Below, in pieces: positions 55,428 through 64,000 of a DNA stretch of 64,000 bases. Both the position numbers and the translations under genes were made by a program. This stretch comes from Takakia lepidozioides (lineage: Eukaryota > Streptophyta > Takakiopsida > Takakiales > Takakiaceae), in the NCBI GenBank assembly GCA_030704615.1, contig CM060731.1, positions 29,450,001-29,514,000 on the forward strand. Direction: 5' to 3'. The notes beneath the pieces are model-generated. The model saw only the letters and a program-made list of their open reading frames with translations, searched no databases and had not been told where the DNA came from. Positions within the stretch are counted from its first letter, which is position 1; every line of letters starts with the position of its first letter.

Positions 55428-57886
55428 ATGACGAGGCGTCGTTTGTTGGAGAACACAGGGCCAAGGCAGCAGGTGAACGCGGAGACTGCAACGCAAGAGC
55501 AGACCGAGAATGAGGCTGCAGCTGTCACACAGTCAAAGAGAACAATGAGCGTTGGAAACCAGACTGTGGAAGCAGAGCTGATTCGCAGGGAAACTGAAGG
55601 AGGTGGAAGTCCGGGAACGCTGAACCGGGAGAAGGTCTACAAACCCTAGAGCAGACAGAAACTCCAGCAGATGTGAGAGGGAAGAGGAAAGCTACAGAAG
55701 GGGATCCAAATTCAAAACCTAAGAAGGCGCCAGTAAGTGTTCTCTACCTTCCATTTCCTGTTTACAGATCTACGAAGAGAGTGAGTGCAATGTCCTAGAA
55801 AGTGATGGTCGGTACCGACCATCACTATGAAGCCATGTTGATTTGCTTTGTACTCCTCTGTTTATGGTTTTCCACACTAGCAATTTGTGACTGGCGGTAC
55901 CACCATTCACTGTTCTTCAGATCATAGAGTCTGTTTGATTGCCTTTCAAGCACTCCTTCTCTTTCATTCTGTAGCAGGAACTTGTGATTGTCGGCTCATT
56001 CTCTTTCTTTTCAAAACTCTCATTCTGATACAACAGAAAGTGAGTGTCGGTGCCGAAAGTAACTATGATCCAGTTTTGACTTAGTGCGAGTGTTGTTAAC
56101 GCTATTCGATTCTCCTCATGAGCTTCCTGTACCTGTATGCGTGGAGAGAGAGTGATGGTCGGTATATTCAGTCATATAGTCTTGCATGGCAGTTTCTCTG
56201 TCTTAGGTTGAACAGATTAGGGAAGTGGAATGGCGGTACCGCCAATCATTTTTTTTGAGACCATACTGTAGATTCATGTAGAGTATCGATTGCAAAGTAT
56301 GTTCGAGACAGACAAGAAACAATGATTGTTTGTGACGATCATCACAATGGAGTCTCTCTGACTTATCTGCACTCACTTTTTGCCCTAAACTAGAGTGAGT
56401 GTCGGTGCCGCCAATCACTAAGACATATATTTCATTGCACCAAACCGATCCAGTAGGTCCTTCAAATGCAATGTTTTTTTATTGTCGTTAACGCCGTTCG
56501 CTAATGCTCAAAACCTCTCTGTACCTGTTTGCCCAGAAACATAGTGATTGTCAGTACCGACCATCACTATGTAGTCATATTGTTTTGGATTGCATTCGTC
56601 TGGATCAGCTTTGCTTGTGTAGATGGTTGTGAATGTTGATGCCGCCATTCACTGTTATTTGAGACGAGATAGACTGATGGTCGGTACCGACGTTCACTAT
56701 TTGCACATTACTCACTATCTGATTGGCATGGCATCATGTAGAAAACTGTGAAGTCCAAGCAGACAGGAACAGAGGCAAAAGGTTCTGGAGATGGGGACGA
56801 GTTTGCCACGAGCTCTGAGAATAGCGATGAAGCAGATGAACCTAAAGTGCACTACCTTGACAAGGTGAAAGAACTCATGTCATTCCAGAAGGTAAACTCT
56901 CAGGAGGTTATTAGGGACATGCTCATCTCTGGAGGGCGTCTGGACATCCCACTATGCCGGATGATATCTATGCCTGTTGTGCGTCCTCCTCTTTCCCATG
57001 ACATTACAAAATTGGAAACTGATTTCGTGCATGGATACAAACTTGGTGCACAAGTTTTTTTATGTGTCACTGACGGATACAAATGGGAAAAGCACATTAG
57101 TGTCTCCTGAGATCACAGATACCTGGGATGAGTGCTGGAAGGATGTTAATGAGGAGTTCGAGCTGGGTCTCATGATGGGAAGAAACACCCAGCAATTCTG
57201 CAACCACATGTTCTACGTCTGGGACGGCAACCACCGATTGCTGGCATGGATGGGATACATTCAGAAACATCATGCGAAAGACAAAGACAAACATGTTGCG
57301 GTAGAGGCAATGGTTTTGGATCCTGGAAACGACATCGCTAGGCTTCTTACAGCTATGCACAATGTGAACAAGTAAATCATCCCAGAGACTCCATTGCCTC
57401 TCCAATGTCTTGTTAATCCCACCAAAAAACGATGTTTACCAATGCATTGTTTTCCAATCTTTTTGCAGATTGACAGAGAAATCGCATGTGACAACAAGCT
57501 TGGTCCACACACTATTCCGAATTCAGAGGATTGGTCTGATGAAGCTAGATGATTTTCGCACAGTACTCCACCCCGATATAATCAAGAAGTGCAAAACAGG
57601 AAGAACTGCAGACACTTGGTATTCTTTGACTCGAGAGGCATTTCTGGAGTACATGTATGCGGTAAGGCCGAGCCTGTACTCACTTGTCTTTCTGAATACA
57701 TGTTTGTATTTCGTTTTGTACTCATCCCTATTTTGATCAATGCAGCAAGAACTGGCAGACGCAGCTGAGAAGGGGAAATCCGAATACTACCGCACTACAA
57801 CAGAGGAACTTAGGACATCAAAGGGTGACAAATGTACCATTTGCAGCTGGAGAAATGCATCATCATTGTGCTCAAGCAAACTTTGA
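55428..57886 (+). pseudogene. uncharacterised spliced gene with DGNHR (ParB-like) motif
   Basis: Exons inferred from splice sites and from the paralogue at 51-52 kb: 55428-55732 (basic/acidic, donor CCA|GTAAGT, one frame break near 55640), 56742-57371, 57469-57661 and 57746-57886. The core reads MISMPVVRPPLSHDITKLET, then after a T7 run (57055-57061) the frame shifts to LTDTNGKSTLVSPEITDTWD and YVWDGNHRLLAWMGYIQKHH. DGNHRLLAW resembles the nucleotide-binding loop of ParB/sulfiredoxin-fold proteins (GxHR), without other proof. Then SHVTTSLVHTLFRIQRIGLM and TWYSLTREAFLEYMYA. I recall similar hypothetical proteins only from seed-free plants but cannot verify it. The two frame breaks suggest decay; function unknown. 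Confidence 0.6.
55801..56698. repeat. palindrome array 4 (GTGATGGTCGGT / ACCGACCATCAC), intron part
   Basis: Nine dyads inside the first intron (55733-56741), near 55801, 55887, 56038, 56151, 56223, 56394, 56541, 56629 and 56671. The first is a perfect 26-bp palindrome with arms AGTGATGGTCGGT and ACCGACCATCACT. Others vary, often on both arms at once (GGCGGTACCGCC; AGTGTCGGTGCCG). Spacers of 25-150 bp are unrelated to each other. Confidence 0.88.
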
Positions 57887-58094
57887 AGGACTTGAACATT
57901 TCTATTGTTTCCCCGCCTCAAATGACATTGGAGGCATACATAAGGAAGTGGAGAGGTCTCACCTGGAGATCCTGTTTTTTCCGCGAGTTCTCCAAGGATG
58001 GTAATATTTTAGGGTCCAACGACTTTGACAGTCAGGTTGGGGGAGAGTGGGCCATGATGCGAATTGTGTACAGGTGCAATGTCCTACTGTAAAC

Positions 58095-58569
58095 TATGTT
58101 GCCTCTTGTGAGAAATCGTTAGGCTTTGTTAGCAGTGTAATCACAGATCCAAAGGGAATGTCGGTGCCGACATTTACTTCTATGTCTGTGTCCTTCCAAA
58201 GCTAGAGATTGCATTCACCTGGATTAGGAACTAAGGGTGTGTTTGCAGTGTCCTTGAATGATATTTTGTGAATGGCGTTGACCACATTCACATCCAAAGC
58301 TGTTGTGAGCTCCCGAGATTTATTGTACGTTTTGTATATTGAATGTCCTACTGGAAACTGTGTTGCCTCTGGTGAGAAATCGTTAGGCTTTGTAAGCAGT
58401 GTAATCATAGATCCAAAGTGAATGTCGGTGCCGACATTCACTTCTATATCTGTGTCCTTCCAAAGCTAGAGATTGCATTCACCTGGATTAGGAACTTAGG
58501 GTGTGTTTGCAGTGTCCTTGAATGGAATTTTCTGAATGTCGTTGACAACATTCACATCCAGAGCTGTTG
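58095..58569. repeat. 264-bp tandem duplication carrying array-4 palindromes
   Basis: Segment 58095-58330 is repeated at 58357-58569 (period about 264). Each copy holds two dyads: GGAATGTCGGTGCCGAC-type (58154, 58419) and GTGAATGGCGTTGACCACAT-type (58268, 58532). The second copy is cut off at GCTGTTGTG by the LTR starting at 58570. Confidence 0.85.
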
Positions 58570-59295
58570 TGTTGCGGCCCTTTGCCTTGAGGGCAGGGAG
58601 GTCGGGACACAAGAGGGGCTGCCCCTGTGGTGGGGACAGTAGCAGCGATAGGTACGGGGGCTAAAGCACCCTTGAGTGCCCAAGGCACTCAAGGAGGCGG
58701 AGGCGCTCACTAGGTGGAGCCCCGCACACCGGGTTGCGGTGGGGGTGGCTCCACAAGGGGTGGTGGTAGCTTAGCGGGACTTAGTGGGGGTGGCATAGGA
58801 CTCACCATGGGGTGGAGACCTCGAGGTGGGAGTCGTGGGGAGTCTTGGGACTCATCACGGTCCATTGGGGCCGCGGTGAGTGGGCCAAGACTCACCGCGA
58901 CTCACCACCGGGAATCGAGGGTCTTCGTGGTGGTTCGCCATAAAATGGCATGGCTGGTTGTGAAACCCCCGCGGACAGCTACAGAAGTATATATAGGGAG
59001 TAGTAACCCCGAGAACGGTGCAAGCCCATTGGTGACCAAAAACTAGTGAGTAAGCGAGCGAGCCGGAAAGCGACCAAAGAGTGGGGAGCTGTTCGGGACT
59101 GCCATCTACCAAAGGGAATTCTCCTAGTCCCAATTAGGTGGAGGGTTCAGTGGGAAGCGAAGGGGGGACCGTTATGTCCCGGTGAGCAGCCGAAGCTCCA
59201 AGTTGGCCCGGGTGGCCAGGTTGGGAGTCAGGCGCGCGCATCAAAGCGAGTAACTATGACTTGAAGGGGAGCTTACCGAAGTGAGGTGCGCGACA
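58570..59295 (+). repeat. 5' LTR of a Ty3/gypsy element
   Basis: About 726 bp from TGTTGCGG to GCGCGACA. The left border is fixed by where the 264-bp duplication breaks off and the right border by the primer site that follows. A TATA box (GTATATATAGGG, about 58986) would start transcription in the LTR. The 3' LTR is outside the window. Confidence 0.75.
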
Positions 59296-59296
59296 C

Positions 59297-59309
59297 TTGG
59301 TATCAGAGC
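59297..59309 (+). promoter_or_regulatory. tRNA-iMet primer-binding site
   Basis: TTGGTATCAGAGC begins one base after the LTR end; the classic plant initiator-methionine tRNA primer site. Confidence 0.9.
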
Positions 59310-59350
59310 TTAGAGTTCAGTACGTGATCGTCCTTGGGATTGGCCTCATC

Positions 59351-61607
59351 ATGGGGTCGGGCAAGCCGAAGCGAAAGCGGAACGGTCCAAAAGATGATGA
59401 TCCCGGTGAGCCTGATGGGGGCGTCGTGTCACCGAGGCGGCCGTTTGAGGAAGTGATGCATGTTTCCGAAAACGAGGCCGCCCAAGAGCGGGAGGAATCC
59501 GAGGAGTCGGAGCCCGAGGAATCCTTGAGAGCTCCGACAAACCAAGAGATGCCTCCCATGCCGGCAGCCTTTTGGGAAGGGTTGTTGGCGCAGTTTGGCA
59601 GGACGTTGAAAGACGTGTTGAAGGCGGCTAATGCCACTTCCGCTAAGGCAAAGTTTAAGGTGAAGCCTAAGGAACCCGGCACCTTCGAGGGCGTCCGAAA
59701 TCGGAAGGCACTCAACACCTGGCTCTTGGAGCTAGAGCAGTACTTCCGGGCGGCCAAGTTGAGTGACGAGGATCGGGTGGAAGTGGCTCCCACCTATTTG
59801 AGGGGCTATGCTCAACAATGGTGGCAGAAACGCCTTCACGACCGAGGTCCAAGCCCGGAAACCTTGAACTGGAGTGGGTTCAAGGAATTGATGAAAAGAC
59901 AGTTTGTGCCCCTCAACGCGTCCTGGCTTGCCCGGGATAAGATGAGGAATTTGAAGCAAACAGATGACATTCGGGGGTATGTCCAGGCTTTCAATGTGCT
60001 GTTGCTCGAAGTCGCGGACATGGCAGAACCAGAAATGGTCTTCAACTTTGTGGCAGGACTGGCCCCATGGGCGAGGCGGAAGTTGGAGGAGAAGCCACCC
60101 AAGACTTTGAACGAGGCTATTGAGAGGGCTGAATGTTTCTCAAATGTCCCTAGGGGTGAAAGACAAGGCCGTACGGAGCTGAACCACAAGAAGATTCGGC
60201 GGGAAGGTGACTCCTTCCGACCGGAAAAGAAGATGGATAGGCCACGCGGCGAAAATGGCACGTGGAAATCGAAGGGAGGGCCTTCACACGTCAAGGCGGC
60301 ACCCGGTGCTTCGAAAAGAAAAGCGGGTGGAGCGGCTTATGGCGGACAGAAGGCGACCTTTGATGGAGTGTGTTTCAATTGCGGGGAGCCCGGGCACATG
60401 GCCAAGAAGTGCACGAAGCCCCGGCAATTGAACATGACTCGGGCGACCACGGAGCTGTCGGAAGATACCATCAGTCGCTTGGTGGAAGCGGTGGTCGACA
60501 GGACTTGCAAGGTAGGCAAATTTTCTTGTGAGTTGTATCAGGAAACCGGCGCCTTACGAAAAGGGAGTCAGTTGTTGTTCGTGGATGGGATAATATCAGG
60601 AACTAATGTGTCGTTGTTGGTGGACACAGGAGCGTCGCACTCCTTCATGACACCGGCAACGGCACAAAAGCTGGGACTCCCGACAAGTGACGTGGGGGCC
60701 TCTATTGAGGTGCGCTCTGCCAAAGGAGAACCATAGTTGGTGACAAGGTTGGCGATTGATGTTCCTCTTCAACTGGGGAGTTGGGAGGGACGTGAGAACT
60801 TCACCATCTGCAAGATCGAAGGAGTGGATCTCATTTTGGGGATGACCTTTTTGAGCAAATCCGGAGCGGTCATAGATGGCCGCAAGAGAGTAGTCACGCT
60901 GCCATGTGGGAATGGTGGCGAGGTTTTACGAGTGTCTGAAACGCCCAAATCCGTGGGAGGGCGAATAAACCTTCTGTCAGCAAAGGAGTGGGCCGTGGAG
61001 GAGGCACACGAGCCCCAGTTTTTGCTTTACATTAGAGAAGTGAAAGGAGAAGGCGATGGGGAGCCGAGCCCAGATTGGATCCAGGGGATTTTGGAGAAAT
61101 ACCAGGATGTGATGCCGGAGGATTTACCAAGCGGCTTGCCACCGCGAAGAGGAGTTGACCACAAGATTGAGGTGATACCGGGATCGGAACCGCCTGCCAA
61201 GGCACCCTACCGGTTGAGCCACAAAGAGTTGGTCGAGCTGAAGACTCAGCTCAAGGATCTAATGTCAAAGGGGTACATCCGGCCGAGTAAGTCACCTTAC
61301 GGAGCCCCGGTGCTATTTGCAGACAAGAAGGATGGGACGCTGCGGATGTGTGTCGATTACAGGGCTCTGAATAAGGTGACTATCAAAAACCGGTACCCTT
61401 TGCCAAGGATCGACGACCTCTTCGATCGGTTGGCAGGAGCGAAGTATTTTAGCCGGATCGACTTGCGCTCCGGCTATCACCAAATTCGGGTGGCGGAAGG
61501 AGATGAGGAGAAGACCGCGTGCATGACAAGGTATGGTTCATATGAGTTCTTGGTGATGCCTTTTGGGCTCACCAATGCACCAGCGACATTTAGCACGCTG
61601 ATGAACA
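59351..61607 (+). pseudogene. gypsy gag - protease - RT (N-terminal part)
   Basis: Starts at the ATG of MGSGKPKRKRNG. Gag capsid region (TWLLELEQYFRAAKLSDED, YLRGYAQQWWQKRL), zinc knuckle CFNCGEPGHMAKKC (about 60370-60412) and protease LLVDTGASHSFM (about 60615-60650). A single TAG at 60734 interrupts the frame, which continues through [19 protein letters not shown] into RT ([43 protein letters not shown]). At 61607 homology stops abruptly at an inversion breakpoint. Apart from that stop this part is well preserved, so the insertion is young compared with the other gypsy copies here. Confidence 0.9.
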
Positions 61608-62860
61608 GACAACGGCATATCAGTCATGAAATCCATCGAGACGCTTTCCCAAGTCCCCTCTGGAATCGGCAAGGGTTGTAACAGCCCCGCTTGCTTTTTG
61701 TACTCGCTCCGGTTTTGTTGGCATGTGGTGCATGTCTTGACATACTCTGCCTCCTCCCTCAGTTTGGGCCAGAAATACTCTTTCTTCAGGAGTGCCGCAG
61801 TGCGCTTGGCTCTGCCGTGGCCCGCAAGCGGGCTATCATGGCATTCTCTCAAGAGGCTATCTCTGATCCCTCCCTTCGGCACGTAGAGACGCTTTTGCTT
61901 ATACCGGAGCAACCCATTTTGCAAGTGGAATTGCGATTTAACCCCCATTCTCAAGTCCTGCATCACGGACTTTGCCAGCTCATCCTTCCGGCAAGCCTTC
62001 CGGATCTTCCTTTGGAGCGCCGTCTCGCCCTTGTACACCAACAAGAGCTGCTGCTTTCTACTTAAAGCATCGGCCACCACATTGTCCCGTCCCGGTTTGT
62101 ACTGGATATCCACGTCGAACACCGCCAAAGTATCTTGTCACCTAAGTTGTTTTGGGGACAACTTGGGCTGTGTGGCAAAATACTTCACTGTGACATTGTC
62201 TGTGAACACCTTCACTGGGTTGGAACCAACATAGTGGCGCCAAAGCTCAAGGCAATGCACCACCGCCTTCATCTCTTTTTCGTGCGTCGGCCACCGTCGC
62301 TCCACTTCATTCAGTTTCTTACTTTCGTAAGCCACTGGACGTCCATCTTGCATAAGTACACCCCCAATCGCGACGCATCTGTATGACTCTCAAATGGACG
62401 ATCGAACTCCGGGATTTTCAAGACTGGAGCTTCCGCCATCCGCTGCTTCAATTCAGCAAAAGCTTGGCCACAAAAGGTGTTCCATGCCCAGACTTTAGAT
62501 TTACACAGAAGGTCTGACAGCGGCCCCGCAATCTTGGCGAAATTTTTCACATACTTCCGGTAATAGGAGGCGAGTCCTAGGAAGGATCGCACTCCCGGGA
62601 CCGAAGTCGGAGGCTCCCAGTCCAAGATCGCCCTCACCTTTCTATCATCCATTTTGATCCCATCCTGTGTAATCACATGCCCCAAGAACTCCACTTTCGT
62701 GACCCCGAATTCGCACTTTGAAGCTTTGGCATACAGCTTCCCTTCTCGCAATTTTTGGAACACCCTTTTGAGGTGCTCCAGGTGCTCCTCCTTTGTTTTC
62801 GAGTACACCAAGATGTCGTCGATGTACACGATCACAAAGTCATCCAACCACTCCTGAAAA
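61608..62860 (-). pseudogene. inverted block: RT C-terminus, RNase H, integrase zinc domain
   Basis: On the minus strand, from 62860 down: LFQEWLDDFVIVYIDDILVY (catalytic YIDD), thumb/connection (EFLGHVITQDGIKMDDRKV), RNase H (SHTDASRLGV, HEKEMKAVVHCLELWRHYVG, FTDNVTVKYFATQ), DNVVADALSRKQ, then the integrase finger (HDSPLAGHGRAKRT ... CTTCQQNRSEYKK) to [12 protein letters not shown] at about 61610. It is the direct continuation of the plus-strand RT but reversed, with frame breaks near 62350 and 62130. Confidence 0.9.
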
Positions 62861-62914
62861 AGGCAATTCTTGCGGAATTACGTGTCGGCAGACCAATCAG
62901 ACTGGATGGAACAC

Positions 62915-63451
62915 TTAGACGCGGCAGAGTTCTGTTATAATAACACAGAACACTCCGCAACGGAGCAAAAAAAGATGGAGAGCCTGAAGCGAGGCCGAGA
63001 TGTTAGATGTTGAAGCATTATCCAATAACAAGATTGTGTCATCTGCGTAGAGTGAAGTTTTGATCGACGCTAGAGCAGGCAAGGATTGGGGAATCTTAAG
63101 GCCCTGTATATGCGAACGAGAGTCGAACAGGTGCCCAAGGCAATATACCACCAGTAAAAATAGAAAAGGGGCCAAAGGGCACCCTTGACGAATAGAACGA
63201 TGCAAACGGAAGGCAGGAGAGAGAACTCCATTTACCAGAACTTTACTTGAGGTGGATGAAAGCAAGATCTTGATCCACTGAAGAAAGCTCCCCGAAATTC
63301 CAAGCTTTTGAGTAGCACCAAGGAGGAAGTCCCAATCTATATTGTCAAAAGCCTTTTCAAAGTGTAACATAAGCAAGGCCAATGGCTGATCAGCTTCATA
63401 AGCATGATGTAAGGAGCCTTCCAGAGCCAAAAGGATGTTATCTAATATCAT
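62915..63451 (-). pseudogene. LINE reverse transcriptase fragment
   Basis: 178-codon open frame with non-LTR RT motifs: LLMLHFEKAFDNIDWDFLL, GVLSPAFRLHRSIRQGCPLA and catalytic YADDTILL. Truncated on both sides. It separates the inverted RT/RNase H block from the inverted integrase core, so a LINE inserted or was captured during the rearrangement. Different from the LINE at 0.7-2.1 kb. Confidence 0.85.
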
Positions 63452-63640
63452 CCTTCTCCAAAATTTACTCGTAAACTTTGGATCGCGATCCGAGACAATA
63501 TCCTTCGAGACTCCATGATGTTTTAAAGTCGCCCTATCTCCTGCGCCGTTGCCGTCTCCTTGGTGGGGATGAAATGGCCCATTTTACTGAACCTATCCAC
63601 CACCACCATGATTGCATCGAATCCTTCCCCTTTCGTATTG
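63452..63640 (-). pseudogene. inverted integrase core fragment
   Basis: Minus strand reads [20 protein letters not shown] and [12 protein letters not shown], then, after a shift, DIVSDRDPKFTSKFW, part of the integrase catalytic core. It is reversed relative to both flanks and is separated from its natural neighbour (the integrase finger at 61.6 kb) by the RT block and the LINE. Confidence 0.8.
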
Positions 63641-64000
63641 GTCTATGGAAAAGCACCTCTGGTGCCGACAAGTTGGGCCGCCCAGGACGTTGAGGAACCG
63701 GCAGTAGCGGCGGTACTGGAAGAACGCGAGCGTTTGTTGAAGCTCGCAAAGTACAATATTGCCAAAGCTAGGAAATGGTATGAAAGGCAGGCGAATCGGA
63801 AGCGGAGGGAAGTGAAGTTTGAGGCAGGCACAGAGGTATGGTTGAACATCATGAATTTCCGACTACCTCCGGAAGTGAGTCCGAAGTTCGTACCTCCGTA
63901 TGCGGGACCCTTTCGCATTCGGAAGGTTATGAATGAGGATGTGTATGAATTGGAGCTGCCGGCAAACAGCAAGGTGCACCCAATATTCCATGTCTCCCTT
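63641..64000 (+). pseudogene. gypsy integrase C-terminal region, continues past window
   Basis: Plus strand again: [16 protein letters not shown], then an Arg/Lys-rich helix (ARKWYERQANRKRREVKF) and the GPF-type domain (PPYAGPFRIRKVMNEDVYEL) to HPIFHVSL at the window edge. Open in this segment. Confidence 0.85.

Overview
The window is nuclear DNA of a land plant, most likely a seed-free one (bryophyte, lycophyte or fern). Evidence: several paralogous PLS-type pentatricopeptide (PPR) genes ending in DYW domains, organellar single-stranded-DNA-binding (OSB/PDF) motif exons, a dirigent gene, spliced genes with GT/AG introns, and layered Ty3/gypsy, LINE, SINE and DNA-transposon debris. No species can be named from the sequence alone.

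Layout. 0.6-2.1 kb is a dead LINE. 2.8-5.5 kb holds OSB-like PDF exons followed by a broken PPR-DYW gene (copy A). 5.6-8.7 kb is a 120-bp tandem array with an inverted-repeat transposon inside it. 8.7-9.65 kb is an array of short palindromes (array 1), interrupted by a pogo-like DNA transposon (9.65-21.67 kb), itself interrupted by an 11-kb Ty3/gypsy-type element (10.2-21.4 kb). That element encodes gag, protease, a C5 cytosine methyltransferase domain, RT, RNase H, integrase and a terminal PHD finger. 21.9-24.1 kb is a second gypsy remnant with an inverted integrase core and a SINE. 25.3-26.9 kb is an intact VPS9-domain gene (minus). 28.7-29.1 kb is a PPR fragment. 32.6-33.2 kb is a dirigent gene. 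35.05-35.22 kb is a shortened SEC61-gamma ORF (minus). 37.4-39.9 kb is an intact PPR-DYW gene (B). 44.1-45.7 kb carries three OSB PDF motifs running into PPR-DYW gene C (to 47.9 kb). 48.6-49.7 kb is palindrome array 2. 49.8-54.8 kb carries minus-strand pieces of an uncharacterised gene and a SWIM zinc-finger gene, with palindrome array 3 and a large foldback. 55.4-57.9 kb is a plus-strand paralogue of the uncharacterised family (DGNHR motif), with palindrome array 4 in its first intron and 3' flank. 58.57 kb to the end is a third gypsy element, scrambled by inversions and a LINE insertion.

Most notable: (1) the methyltransferase- and PHD-bearing LTR retrotransposon, now dead; (2) four unrelated families of dispersed short palindromes whose two arms change together, two of them within or beside introns of paralogous genes; (3) OSB PDF-motif exons directly upstream of PPR-DYW genes at two loci, suggesting an OSB-PPR composite gene or a co-duplicated gene pair; (4) integrase-core inversions in two separate gypsy remnants. 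The PPR-DYW products should act in organelle C-to-U RNA editing; the VPS9, SEC61 and dirigent products belong to endosomal traffic, ER translocation and the apoplast. These host genes show no operon-like functional link.
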